Assembly (NCBI RefSeq): GCF_004379255.2
Contig: NC_056041.1
Span: forward strand, 14,787,559 to 14,851,558
Direction: 5' to 3'
Length of the DNA: 64,000 nucleotides
DNA from: Salvia splendens
Lineage: Eukaryota > Streptophyta > Magnoliopsida > Lamiales > Lamiaceae
This document shows, one piece after another, positions 1 through 12,112 of the stretch (position 1 is the first letter of the stretch; every line of letters begins with the position of its first letter). Below the pieces are notes generated by a model. It did not search any database. It saw only the letters and a list, made by a program, of their open reading frames with translations, and was not told the DNA's origin. A program made the position numbers and the translations under genes.

Positions 1-9
1 ACAGTATAA

Positions 10-402
10 CAATTTCAAAAAATTAAATAAGCAAAAACAAATAATAACTCTTGGATCCGCCGCAAGTTGCAAACGCATAAATATATTTTGATATATGAAT
101 TTTTTACAATCATAAATATAGAATATCTGTACAATTTCAAAAAATTAAATAAGCAAAAACAAATAATAACTCTTGGATCCGCCGCAAGTTGCAAACGCAT
201 AAATATATTTTGATATATGAATTTTTTACAATCATAAATATAGAATATCGAAAATTTAATACTCCTCCATCCTATAAGAATATGCATACACTTTCTAATT
301 TTGGTATTTTGATATATGAATTTTTTACAATCATAAATATAGAATATCAAAAATTTAATACTCTCCCGTCCCATAAGAATATGCATACACTTTCTAATTT
401 TA
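10..402. repeat. Tandem duplications, AT-rich
   Basis: A 118-bp unit (10-127) recurs almost unchanged at 132-249, a period of 122 bp. Its last 44 bp recur a third time at 305-348. Two copies of a second unit, starting near 250 and 350, carry a Stowaway-like terminus (ACTCCTCCATCC-type) and run into TTTCTAATTTT. The arrangement looks like local tandem duplication of a MITE end. The short reading frames that cross it are only the repeat read through and I do not consider them genes. Confidence 0.85.
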
Positions 403-793
403 TAAATTCTCTTCTATGTAACGAAGTAAGATTTATTTTTCACTAATAATAGTTTAATAGTACTTTTTATCTCTACCTCTTTCTTACTTTATCAATTATT
501 CATTAAAACTCATGTTCATGAAAGTATTACCACTGTACATGGCAAACTCCAAGTGCTGTGTAAAAACTAAAACCATATCCCATATTCGCTTGCTCCACCA
601 ACTACTCCAACATCATATAAACAAGAAAAAGTCTACAAACCCAACATCACACAATATTTCATTACACAACCAACACACCTAAAACATTACTTCAATTTGC
701 ATAAAAGATTACACAAAGCACATGTAACCCAAAAAAAAGTCATTAGCGGAGCCAAACATAGCTCTCTCTACTTCTTATTGTAATCCTACAAGC
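403..793. other. 3' flank of the HIPP26 gene
   Basis: AT-rich non-coding DNA. Its right part (about 650-793) is expected to hold the 3' untranslated region of the minus-strand HIPP26 gene. I see no other gene or clear element. Confidence 0.5.
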
Positions 794-2160
794 TCACATG
801 ACCACACATGCCGAAGGATTTTCATCACTGAAAGCAGTTGTGTAGCGAACCTCGGTCGAGCTTGCACGTGCAAGCTGCGAGACATGAGGGTCCATCGCAT
901 TCCTAACATAGCCAGCTGGAGCCTTCTTGTCATACACACCGGCCGCATAAGGATGCTCAACCACATCATACGGGACGTAAGGCCATAACTCAGCCTTCTT
1001 GCCTGTGCGATGGGCCACACGGGCCACAACCTTCTCGGGGTCCACGTACCCGACTACAGTCAGCTTGTGTTGCTTGGGGTTTACTTCAATAGAGCTCACC
1101 CCTTTCATTCCTTCGACCGATCTTCGTACCTTCCTCTCACACCCTTCGCAGTCTATTTTGATCTTGATCTCGACTGTCTACACACCCAACAAAATCCCAA
1201 TAAAATCAGCCAACACTATCAAAATTTCTATAACTGCCACAAGATTTGTAAATTAGACACAACTATAATATGCGGACTAAATAATTGCGACCATTATTTT
1301 TCATTCTAACGTACGTCCACATTAACAAATCGTCAATAATTTAGAAAAAATAAATAATTTTCCACTAAGGTTCACTTTCATGAGGAAAAAAATTCCTAAA
1401 TGTGCCTACACCAATAATGTGCTTGAAACAGGGCTGCAAATAGTGGACATTCTCCATCCTAAATTAAACATCCAACTTAACGAATAAAATAATTTTACAT
1501 ATGGTGAAAATATAACACAAATTACCAAAATAAAAATATCTAAATGATTAAGAATTCTTACTGAGAAGTAATCCCAAATTTTGCGGTGAGTTGTCAAAGA
1601 AATGTCAAGAATTCTTACTGAGACAACATTTTCTGTCAAACCAGTAACCAACATCAAGTGAAATGCATCAGATTCGATTATTTTTATGCATTATTTAAGG
1701 TAAATTGACTTAAGTGTGAAATAATATAAAACTCCACAAAATTAAGTAGTACTACTACTAGTTTAGAATTTAGATGAAGGAAATACCGAAATATACTTGT
1801 TTAATCTATGATAGCCGATTGAATCTCATAAAAGCAACTGTTGAGCTAGTACCGGTCATTGTAAATGATGAAGTCAATTTTTTTAATGTAAAGTCGGTCG
1901 TCTCAATTATTTCAAGGAAAATCTAATCTCGAGAAATGCATTCCATCAATAAATTAAACATAGCAACTAAATTCGAAAAAAGCCTGCATCTTCTTCATTC
2001 CACCCAAAATCCATCCTATATCTCCTTCACAAACAACTAATTAAATACTATAAATCCATAATTATAAAGTAATATCTCACGCGACAATCACGTAACAAAC
2101 AGAAAATAAATAAATAAAAAACTAATTCAATTTACAAATGCACGAAATTCATGAATTTCT

Positions 2161-2192
<32 letters not shown>

Positions 2193-2456
2193 TTAACAAC
2201 ATCTCACTAAATCATAATCACTCAGCTAGCTAACAAACAGGAAATACTTCAACGAAATAAAAAACTAATTCAAGTAACATTGTGCATAAACTAAGGCAGT
2301 TTCATGAATTTTATATATTTAATTATTTAAATTTAAAATAAAATAAAAAGAAGAGAGAGAGAGAGAGAGAGAGACCTGAAGCTGCTTGCGTTTCTTATGC
2401 TTGGAGTGGCCGCTGGAGCAATCGAACATGTTGGAGAGATGATCCAAAGCCCCCAT
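794..2456 (-). CDS. HIPP26: Heavy-metal-associated isoprenylated plant protein, HIPP26 type
   Basis: Two exons: 2376-2456 (27 codons, starting MGALDHLS) and 794-1177 (127 codons plus stop), giving 154 residues against about 153 for Arabidopsis HIPP26. The 1,198-bp intron obeys GT-AG and falls between codons. The HMA domain spans residues 28 to about 90, with the metal-binding pair Cys37 and Cys40 in DCEGC followed by ERKVRRSVEGMKGV. The C-terminus is CVVM, a CaaX farnesylation signal, and the HIPP26 tail ASSTEVRYTTAFSDENP is intact. HIPPs bind soft metals such as Cd, Cu or Zn and attach to membranes or enter the nucleus by prenylation; HIPP26 in Arabidopsis interacts with the drought factor ATHB29. 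The donor is weak (CAG then GTCTCT) and followed by a long CT tract. No frame damage is seen, so the gene is probably functional. Confidence 0.95.
2160..2188. repeat. (ATTT)n microsatellite in HIPP26 intron
   Basis: About seven perfect ATTT units lie inside the single HIPP26 intron, well away from either splice site. Confidence 0.9.
2353..2374. repeat. (GA)11 microsatellite abutting the HIPP26 donor
   Basis: Eleven GA units on the plus strand read as CT repeats in the HIPP26 transcript and begin right at the intron GT (2374-2375). They replace the usual purine-rich donor context. Confidence 0.9.
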
Positions 2457-2663
2457 TCTCTTCGTGCAAATTAAGATCTCAAAAAATTCTCTCTGCCTCG
2501 CGCTATTTCACTTTACAGCAACCTGCACACAAAGTGCGTGTGTGTGTGAGAAAGTGTGGATAGTGAAGAATTGGAGTGATTTCCTTTTGCTTAGTGTGAA
2601 AGCTTTGACAGGGGGGGAAGTGGACTGCTGTGTTGTTATTTAGCTTGTTTGGTAGAACATGGC

Positions 2664-2672
2664 TTTTTTATA
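2664..2672 (-). promoter_or_regulatory. Probable TATA box of HIPP26
   Basis: TATAAAAAA on the minus strand lies about 210 bp upstream of the start codon at 2456. A second TATATATTTC-like box lies a few bases further upstream (about 2676-2684). The predicted leader would be about 180 nt. Position and base composition are the only evidence. Confidence 0.45.
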
Positions 2673-3001
2673 GAGAAATATATACAGCTCAGCGATTTTG
2701 GTCAAATTTCGGCCGTTGGATGTTGGTTCTGCGGATGGGCGCCACGTGTTGGTTTGGCATTGGGTGGCTGTTGCCCGCGCACCGCACCGACCCGGATCTT
2801 GCCGTTCTTCAAAATTCGGAATCATGGGAAAGCGCAATTGTACCAGACCCGAGCTAGCAAGCGACTTTGGATTTGGATCCAGAATATTATTTCCTTTTTT
2901 ATTTTTAAGAAATGGATAATAATTTTTTGTTCGTATCCAAACTTTCAGCATATTTTTGTTTATAAAAAAATGTCCATAATTTTTAATGGGTTGATATAGT
3001 A

Positions 3002-3227
3002 CTCCCTTCTTCCATTCCAAGATATAAGATATTTTTTTATATGAAATTTAATAATTTAATGTTTAGAGGTTGAAGTGGGTAGGCAATAAAATCAAATAAA
3101 GAATAACGTATGAAAGACAAAATAAATAAAGTGGAGAAAAAATTAAATTATTTACTAAAAAAATATATGATGCAACTATTTTGGAATGATCTAAAAAAAT
3201 GACTTCACTAATTTGGAATGGATGGAG
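3002..3227. mobile_element. Stowaway-like MITE
   Basis: The ends are inverted copies of CTCCCTTCTTCCATTCCAA, flanked on both sides by TA (3000-3001 and 3228-3229). Length is 226 bp with no coding capacity. TA duplications and ACTCCCTCCGTCC-type ends are characteristic of Stowaway (Tc1/mariner) MITEs. Confidence 0.75.
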
Positions 3228-3862
3228 TACTATTTTTAACATTTTGTGAAATATAATAAAATTGGGGATACAAAATACTCCTTATTACTTATCGCCAAAA
3301 TTTAATTCATCACATGATCTTTCATGGTTTATGGCTACGAGCCTATGACTACTATGTCTCCATTTTTTGCATGTAGCCTAGTAACTAATGTTTATTTTTG
3401 TGTAAGATAGTTTGAGCTATTTGAATCTTTTTACGATTTTATTACTCCACTTATTAGTCATTTTATTGAAATCATAGGCAAATTGGATAACATTGTCGAG
3501 ATTTGCCTTCAAGATTTGTGTAGTTCAGTTCATCTCAATATGAATTTGTGAATGAAAACGAAATGAAAGTTATATCACAATCGAAAAAGATATGGTCAGG
3601 CTTTTGCGCGACATGGTCCACGTTATTTTATGATATTGTATGTATTGAGACACTAATATTTAAAAATTAAATAGCAAAATATACATGACTAGTTTCAATA
3701 TTAAATTCAAAGTTCGTTTCTTAGCCGTGTTGATATGGGTTTTTATTTTATGCATTTACTTTCCGAATAGGAAAATGATTAAAGCCCATGATGCAGAAGT
3801 TATGATTTTAGAGTTGCCCATCACCTTTTAATGTTAAAGCTTGGTCGGCGAAACCACCTTTA
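3228..3862. other. Intergenic, nothing recognised
   Basis: AT-rich DNA between two MITEs. I see no coding signal, RNA gene or repeat structure. Confidence 0.5.
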
Positions 3863-4808
3863 GGGTATCCGCTATGCAGTGGACGCGGCTATACTATAGC
3901 CGCGTCCACGGGCGGGCGGCAGGCGGGCTATAGTGGCAAGGTTGTCCGCCCCGGGGTGGATGCGGCGGGCGTGGCGATGGGGGGCGGACGGGCGGTCGCC
4001 GGGTGCGTGGCGAGGACGCGGGGGGGGGGGCATAGCCGCGCCTATAGGCGCGGCGACCATAGTGGCGACATCCGCCGCGGCGCATGCGGCGCCAATGTCA
4101 AAAAAAAAAATTTCCTTTATAAATACCACTCCCCACCACATATTTTTCACCATTTTCACAAAATCCCTCCACTCACTATCTACACAACCACTCTTTAAAA
4201 AATGCACCGAGGAGACGACGAATCACCCGACTCTCAGGAATCGGGATATGGCAGCAATCCATCAAACCCCTCGGGCTATCTTTCGCAGCCATCGGGTTTT
4301 GGCGGATATGCTTCTCAGCCGTCGGGCTTTGGCGGATATGCGCCTCCGTCCCAGCCTTGGAGTTGGAATCAATCTCCCCCACTGTGCGCATCGAGTCCAC
4401 CCCTTCCTCCATCTCAGTCGTGGAGGTCTTCTCCAACTCCGCCACCTTTACATCGGAAGACGAGGAAGACGAGGAAGCCGACTCCGACACCGAGTAGACG
4501 GTGGCGGAGTTTTGTAGTTGTATTTTATTTTAATTATTCGTTGTATAATTTTACCGATTTGCAATACAACGAATATTCAGCCCTAATTACCCCGTATTCT
4601 AGTTATTTACACTGCGATTATTTAAATTACACTTGATTGAAACTAAAAATATTTAAAAATGAAAATTGATTATAAAATTTGGGGGCTATTGGAGGTGTCC
4701 ACTATAGTGGCGGAAATAGAATTTTGGTGCTATGGATAATAAAATTGGGGCTATGGATAAAAACTGGGGCGGGACTATTGGGCGTGTCCATGTTATAGTG
4801 GACACTCC
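3863..4808. mobile_element. Non-autonomous PIF/Harbinger-like element (copy 1)
   Basis: The ends are imperfect inverted repeats (GTATCCGCTATGCAGTGGAC at left; GTGTCCACTATAACATGGAC for the right end reversed; 16 of 20 match). TTA flanks the left and TAT the right, so the target duplication is not clean. The ends are very GC-rich and the interior AT-rich. The interior holds TATAAATA (near 4118), a leader and a short frame, all shared at high identity with 34141-34842, so the two are members of one family. The 3' part after the frame (about 4500-4740) is also shared between the copies. Confidence 0.75.
4202..4498 (+). pseudogene. ORF1-type N-terminus remnant in MITE
   Basis: A frame opens at ATG 4202 (MHRGDDESPDSQESG), runs through Gly/Ser/Pro-rich repeats (SQPSGFGGYA twice), then loses phase. 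The original ending, acidic EDEEDEEADSDTE and stop at about 4498, is in another frame. The opening resembles the low-complexity start of Harbinger ORF1 proteins, but the Myb/SANT core has been deleted. I regard it as the residue of an ORF1 gene; homology to ORF1 is inferred from context. Confidence 0.45.
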
Positions 4809-6696
4809 TATGCTTCCTTGTGTTTATTGTCTTAATTAGTAGCATAAGATTGACTACTTTATTGATTATTTTTATATGTAGAATTTTATTGAGTTTAAAA
4901 TTTTGGATCATGATTGTTTAAACATGTATTTGGGATATTCAAAATCATATTGATAAGATGTAGTATGATAATAACACTATAAAAATTCATATATAATTGT
5001 ATGTTTTGTCACACATATATATTAAAAAATTTGGATTCATGTTTCAATTATACATGCGAATTTGTCACTGGTGAAAATTCACTAACATGCATTTTTGCAC
5101 TACAATTCATAAGCCAAAAAAACCACAAGGCATAAATGGTACTCAATTATTTATAATAATACTATGATAGTACTAGTTTGTTTATTTACATCAATTAAGG
5201 GATAGATAATTTAATCATATCTCACGCACGTACATACCATGTGCATATAAATGTAATTATAAAGGCCATATGCATTGTACCGACGCCACTCAGTATTGCA
5301 CCTTATAATATTATGGAGTAGTATATGTGTACGTAATAAAGAAAGGGGTAGTGATAAATATAATAATTGTATGTACGTGATTTAACATTTTTTTAACATT
5401 TTATATTAAAAATTGATTTATAAACATTAATTAATTTTAATAAATTCAACACTTTGAAAAAAATTAAAATTTAAACTAAAATATTTGTATATTCAAAAAA
5501 AATTATTTTAATAATATTATATTATTAATTCGAATTAAGCTAGAAATTATGTTATAATTTGACATAAAATTTATTTATGACTTCTTTCTTATTGCTATAT
5601 ATAATATAATAAATAACAAAATTACTTTTTAATTAAATTCAATTAAATTTAAAAATTTAAGGATATTATGTACTTGTACAACTTATGTATATTTATATTT
5701 TCTCTAAAGAAAAAAACAAAATATCCAAAATTAATTATTATTGTTCTATTATTTCAAAGCAATGCATAATGTGGTTGTTAAGTCGTTGCCAGTCTTAATT
5801 CGAGTTTGTTAGAAAATTCAAGACTCGTCTTATTAAAGTACTAGGAATTTGCTTTGCAAGTCACCGAATTTGTCGTGTAATCCGCATGTTAGTAACATTC
5901 TCAAATATTAATATAATTTAAAATAAAATGGATATATAAATGTCATTATCATAATACTAATTTAAAATGTCTTATTGGGACTATTAATGTGAATGATGAT
6001 GTATGTGAAGGAACACACACATGAGTCCAGGGACGGAGATAGCACTGGCCAAGCCATCGCTCCAGCGGGGGCTTGGCTGGTGCCGGACCCAGTATCCCCG
6101 CCCTGGCCGCCATCGTCGTTCTGCAACTGTGCGTGTGAGAAATTTGATTTAGGGAAGAAGATAGTTTTACTCGGCTATTAGTTATATTTTATGTTGGGCT
6201 TAGGTCATTATGGATTAGTGATTGGAATCGAAGCCCAATTTTCTAAGTATCTAATTAATTAGTATATTAAATCTTATTTATACAGCTTCACATTATTAAG
6301 AAGATGCAATAATAAATATTCTATCACATTCCAAGTTTCCACGCACAATTTTTAGTTTAATATTTTTGTCATCTTCTTCTTAATATTATAGTGTATACTT
6401 TATTTGGGATATTTCTATAGTCTCTTTTTTATATTCATCTATTTTTCAATATTATGAATATTTGTATACTACTACTTTTTATACATATTATTATATGTAA
6501 GTGTAAGTTTTGAGACAATCACTTCCTTTTTACTATAAAAATATTAATGGTAAAGTTAAAGGCCTCTCTCTCCTATATACTATAGTAGAAGAGCATATAG
6601 AGTATTCAAGTGATCCAAATATTAGTGAAATATTTTTTCGAAAAAAGTTGATATTTATAGTTTAAAGTCATGCTGATCCGTCTAATACAATTACTA
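4809..6696. other. Intergenic, AT-rich
   Basis: No gene is visible. A small GC-rich patch at about 6025-6140 begins CCAGGGACGGAGATAG, which resembles the end of a degenerate DNA transposon. Nothing else stands out. Confidence 0.5.
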
Positions 6697-6916
6697 CTCC
6701 CTCCGTCCCCAATTAAGAGTCACTCTTTTCCATTTCGGTATGTCTCCAATTAAGAGGCACTCTTCTTACTTACTATATTGGACAACAAAAATACCCTAAA
6801 AGTCAAAGAGGTCTCACATTCTACTACCTAACTCCATTTATTACACCACACATTCAAACACTTCCTTAAAACCCGTGCTCGGTCAAAGAGTGACTCCTAA
6901 TTGGGGACGGAGGGAG
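6697..6916. mobile_element. Stowaway-like MITE
   Basis: 220 bp with near-perfect inverted ends CTCCCTCCGTCCCCAATTA, flanked by TA at 6695-6696 and 6917-6918. Non-coding. Confidence 0.9.
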
Positions 6917-7013
6917 TATAATTTAGTGTCTCCTAAAAACTATAAAATATTATAAATAAAAATAAAATTAAATATGTTAATATTATTTTTAAATTCAGCA
7001 CCTGATTCCTTAA

Positions 7014-8739
7014 GAGCATCCACATCCGTGCTCTTGCCAGCGAGCACGGATGTGAGCCTGGTCCCACTTTTTCTGCCTGCTCTTAGGCAAGAGCACAACA
7101 CCCACATCTGTGCTCTTCCGCAAGGACGTGCACAATGGTCCCACCATTCTATTATTCAATTTAAATAAAAACATTTCCACAAAATTAAAATTCATTAAAA
7201 ATACTCGGAATAATATTACAAATTAAAATAAAACTAAAAATTACATAATTAAATTCCTAAAAAATAAAAATTACATAATTAAAATCCTAAAAATGAAAAT
7301 TACATAATTAAACTACTAAAAAATAAAAATTACACAATTTAAGCGTAAAAATTACATCCGGGGAAGACTAGTCATCATCCGGAAATACCCCCAACGTTCT
7401 TTGGAGACCCCGTATCATCGCCACATGCGACCGAAGTTGCTCGGGGGTCATATTTGACCTATCAGCCAAATTGAGTTGGGCTAAAACCCCCCACAACGAG
7501 TTGGTGGGGGTTGAGGTGGCACATAGGGAGCGGGATTGGGAGCGGGTTCGGGATCGGGGGCGGATGGAGTCGCGGCGCGACGACGGTTGGCCGCTGCCTT
7601 CTTCCTTCCTTGCGGTCAGCGTTGGGAACCGCTCGGGCCGGCGTCGGGGCTACTCAAGTTAGCTCCGGCAAGTTGGCTAGCCACGTCTTCGGAGCCTGCG
7701 TCGGATAGGGATACCGACCTTGACCGTTTGGAGGAGCCGCTAAAGGAGGATGTTACGCCTCCCCTATACTTCGGATGCGACCGCGTCTCCTGCCAAATGT
7801 TGAGGTACTTGAATGGCTTGTATTTCATGGATTGGTAGGTCGACAAGGCGGAACTGATGATGTCGACCTCGCTCCGGCCGCTCCCCGCCGACCGCTCTTC
7901 CTGGAGGTAATACCCCTGAAACTTTTGGATTTCTTCGTTGGCTCTGTATATGGCATTGCGCACCATACTCTCGCTGCGCTCGATTGTTCCAGCCGGTCGG
8001 TTTTCATTGTACCGGCGACAGATGCGCAACAAATAATGATCGCCGGATTGGTTCGTGCCAACCTCCGGATCTTTGGAGATTGACAAGAACGCTTTGAACA
8101 ATTGCTCTAGGCTAGGGTGTCCACCCGTATTGCCCTTCAGGGGCATCTTGGTGGCCGATCGGGTAAGGCCGGTAGCTACCCGGAACTTTCGAACCTTAGG
8201 TTTGAGGAGTGGCTGAATATTCCGTTTCCGGACTAGGAAACGGTTGTGAACCGAACCACTCGGGGTTCCAACCGTGGGAGACGGGGGTGATCGCCGTGGC
8301 CAGACATTGTGATGTTGTAGGAGTGGAAGAAAGATTGAGAATTGAGAATGGAAATGAGAGAATGTAGATGAGAATTGTGTAGTGTGGTGTGAATTTTTTA
8401 GTGTGAAAGTGGGGATATTTATAGATGAAAATGTGTATTTTTGGGGAAAAAATTGAAAAATAAATTAAAAGTTTGTAGAAAACGGATATAATTTTTTGGG
8501 AAGTGGGGAAATATTTTTTTTATTTTTAATCGATTTTTTTAATTAAAATCCGATTTAAAAAAAATATAATTGGCCGTTGGCCAATCATCGCCTGCCACGT
8601 ATGTTGTTCGTTGGCACGGACGTGTCGATGCATCGAGCAGCGCCGTGCCAGAGGCAAGAGCGCAGCGGCAGACAGCGCTGCCGCGCCGCTGGCACGGACG
8701 GACGGACGAACGAGCTATAGCTCGCCGATGTAGATGCTC
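7014..8739 (-). mobile_element. PIF/Harbinger element, family A, ORF1 only
   Basis: The inverted ends are GAGCATCCACATCCGTGCTC and, reversed, GAGCATCTACATCGGCGAGC, with TAA duplications at 7011-7013 and 8740-8742. Subterminal copies of a GTGCTCTTGCC motif lie near the left end. The left 180 bp and the right GC-rich end match those of 20728-22681, which carries a transposase instead. The only gene is a decayed ORF1 on the minus strand. With no transposase, this copy would depend on another element for movement. Confidence 0.9.
7368..8307 (-). pseudogene. Harbinger ORF1 (Myb/SANT-like), broken
   Basis: Reading starts at ATG 8307 (MSGHGDHPR) after a TATAAATA promoter near 8420. The longest open part (7616-8146) encodes a SANT/trihelix-like region (FLSISKDPEVGTNQ to RNAIYRANEEIQKFQG) followed by the FKYLNIWQETRSHPKY block found in NAM-associated C-terminal domains. 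The original end, LGVFPDDD and stop at 7368, is in another frame. At least three changes of frame and stops (for example near 8195 and 8105) break it. ORF1 proteins of this superfamily bind DNA and help transposase reach the nucleus; many plant genome annotations call them glutathione S-transferase T3-like, which is misleading. Confidence 0.8.
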
Positions 8740-8742
8740 TAA

Positions 8743-10979
8743 AATCCTAGTTCGTCCGGCATGAGTCCATGACTCGTTTTAACAACCGTCAACATGCAAT
8801 TACGTAGCTTTACAACGTACTCCAAATAAAACAATATACTTATATTCAACGCACTCCACCTATACATACATATATACTAGTATATTATATTATAGGATGA
8901 TGCAGTCAATATTATATTAATCTCATTAGATTTAATTATCCATAAATATAACGAAGTAGATACACCTGATGAAATTAACAATATTATTGGCGTTTCATTT
9001 GACCTAACTGACATGATACATTGATTTTTTTTTAAGTAAAAGTTAAATAAATTTTATATTTTGAGGATAAAGCAAGTTCAGTTAATCAATCCTTCTAAAC
9101 AAATAAACAGCGAATTATTTTATAGTATCAATTTATCATGTCACTTGAATAAACGTTTTCAGATTTTAATTAATTTATGTTTTAGTTTCTACTATGATTA
9201 TTACCCTATTTATTGTTTATACTTAGTAGTTAATTTTTGCAACTGGAATTTTATAAATAAAATAATACATATATGTGAATCCATCGACCTTATCTCATCC
9301 GAAATGGGCCCAACTATATAGATAAATAGATATAGCCCACAACATGTCATTATTACAGCCCATCAGCTGGAAAAGCTATAGCAATCATATTAAGTTATGG
9401 ACTAACCCATAAATTGTTTGGAAATTAAGGGCATACCAACTTAAGACATGCCAAGACTCGAATAGAATAAAATATGAACATAATATATTACTATAACATA
9501 AGTTTGGATCTGAATTTTGTTCTAACTTTTGTGAATATTCAATTAGACTTTCTCAAATAAGAAGCGATTCTGTATCTTGGAACCACGTCGCAGGGGTTAG
9601 GCTCTCTCTAATGGAATATTCCGTGACTATGCATCATTGATTCAATCTTATATCGAGTCATGGATATAATATTGCCAACCAAACATGGGCCGAAACTAAT
9701 CTTGAATTGAATATAGCCAACTGAACTGGCCCTATATGTAAAAAATCTCATCCTATTGACTGAGACATGTTTTTATTGGCACGCAAACTATGAAAGTTAT
9801 ACTCCATTGTGTACGTAAAATTGTAGGATATATTAAATTTGAGTAATTTTTTAATGTTAAAGCTTTATTATCTGAATTAAACCACTTATAAGAGCAGGAT
9901 TTGTAAAAGTTGAGTAACTAACTTTGTATGCAAATCTTTCTTTATTTTAAAACAAAGTACTTGATAATCCAAAGTGATATACAAATATTTATACAATCAA
10001 CTTTTAACGAGGAGTACTTAAATTCCATATCGGTATTGACTTTATTGTCATAGTTATAAGATTTAATAAAAATGTTTAATAGGAGTAGTAGTATGGTCAA
10101 ATGTGAAGGCGAATGAGGTGTATATGCTTTGATTGTGGTGTGTTTATTTATGATAGTGTGACTGTGGATGTGGATGAATCACGGGCGACTCCAACTTATA
10201 AATTCGTAGTCAAAGTTGGATACCATTTTTCATAATTTCTTGTACAAATAAAATATTAAATGTTACCTTTTTCAGTTAGCTTTTTCATCAACCAAATTGT
10301 GAAAGAAAAATCGAATATATTACTACTACTAGTTATAAAACCATATCGCTTTGAGTGCACACGCTTAATTAAATTTTGTTTTTACCATGTCTTATTATGT
10401 TAAGGTACTTTGAAAATCTTAATTTTTTGATAATTTATTTTTATATAAAATGAGGATCGAGTCTTCGTTTTCTGTCGTCTTTATATATGTGACGAGTGCT
10501 TTTGAATTATAGAAATTGTGAGGATCAAAACAATTCAAAAGTCACGTTTTGAGACACCAATGAATGAATGCACCATAACTTTTCCCCTTAAAAAACTAAA
10601 TAAATAAACAATCACTTGATTTGTAACTGTCTGATTATGGAGTAATTTAATCATTATTTGCGAAATAGATAAATAAATAAATAAATTTTGTAGTTTTTCT
10701 TATGAAATATAAAACGTTTCATTTAGTCCCGAAGTTGAATAATCAAAGCTTAACCATTTCATACCACGTATTAAATTAATCATAACATAGCTCACGGAAA
10801 AACTATGATAATAATACCAAACATCATAAAAATTAAATGAATTCTCACTCAAAATGTTGATTTAAAATATCCAAGAGCCTAAATTCCCATTTATTATCTC
10901 GTTCCTAGAGTCCAATGCAGATTTATAGTATTAAAATTTATAATTAAAAAAATCCCACAAGATGTCTGTCAAAATTGTA
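8743..10979. other. Intergenic, AT-rich
   Basis: No coding region, RNA gene or complete element is seen in this stretch. Confidence 0.5.
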
Positions 10980-11158
10980 CTCCCCCCATCCCAGACTACT
11001 CGCACATTTCTTTTTCGGCACGGAGATTAAGGAATGAGTGTATAGCAAAGTCAACAATTGCGGCTGTAGGTGATAATTTTTACTAAAAATGGAAAGAGTG
11101 CAAATAACTTGGGACGCCCAGAAAGGAAATAAGTGCAAGTAGTCCGGGACGGAGGGAG
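10980..11158. mobile_element. Stowaway-like MITE
   Basis: 179 bp with ends CTCCCCCCATCCCAGACTA and its imperfect inverse, flanked by TA at 10978-10979 and 11159-11160. Confidence 0.85.
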
Positions 11159-11881
11159 TACTAGTACTATTAATTAAAATATTAGCTAGCACTAACCGAC
11201 ATTTGGGTGTGTGATAATATTATGTAACATAAAATTATTAGAATGAATTTGAGCCATCAAAAGTGTCCATATTGGACGCACTATAACTTTTTAAATGAAT
11301 GATTGAATCTTTCTATGCTTAGAAATTAATCTCAAGACAAGATCCAATTTAGGTGATAGACTGATGCCAAGCATTTAACAATTCCACAATTACATTGTCG
11401 AAATAGTAAAATACAATATTTGGCTTGTCACTTTATTAATCTACGTACCATCATTTTTTAATTGATGATCAAATGGCTTCGACGCCCAATCAAAGTTGTG
11501 ACATATAACAATGTATTAATAGAAAAACTAAATACACATTTGATTAAAATCGTCGGTTAAAATCAATTTCGTTGGGTCCAGTTTGATTTTCAGCACGATA
11601 ATAATATAATCACTAATATTTTCGTGTGTAGCAAAATATGCTAGGTATGTAGAGCAATTTCGATGGGACCAAGTAATCAACAAATTTTGTAAGACTTAAA
11701 TACCCAAAAAAGAAATTTTAGAATTTGGCAAGGACATATTATTTACAATCAACCAAAACTAACTTTTAATTTTTTCTGTATAAAAAATGTAGTGACAAAG
11801 TAAATTCATAGTATTATTTAATTTTGACCGTGCTCTTACTATATTACTAACAATTTATCACAAGATGTGTCCTATTTAGTA
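11159..11881. other. Intergenic, nothing recognised
   Basis: AT-rich DNA between two Stowaway MITEs. Confidence 0.5.
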
Positions 11882-12112
11882 CTCCCTCCGTCTCAATTAA
11901 GTTGAGATAAATCTTTGAGGCACGAAGATTAAAAAATTGTGTTGAAAAGTAAGGTAAATGAATAGAGTATGAAAGATAAAGAGAGAGTAAAATAGATAAT
12001 GAAATAAAGTAAGAGTGATTGAATATTTTTTTATGTTAAAAAATGAAATGACTCAATTTAGTTGGGACATCCCAAAAAGGAAAACGAGTCAACTTAGTTG
12101 GGACGGAGGGAG
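11882..12112. mobile_element. Stowaway-like MITE
   Basis: 231 bp with ends CTCCCTCCGTCTCAATTAAG and its inverse, flanked by TA at 11880-11881 and 12113-12114. Confidence 0.9.

Noticed and set aside
3894..4198. Arg/Pro-rich frames on both strands
   Set aside because: Read-through of the GC-rich terminal region of a Harbinger-like element.
7616..8146. Glutathione S-transferase gene
   Set aside because: Similar plant proteins are often labelled this way, but the residues are the SANT-like and NAM-associated parts of a Harbinger ORF1 and there is no thioredoxin fold motif.
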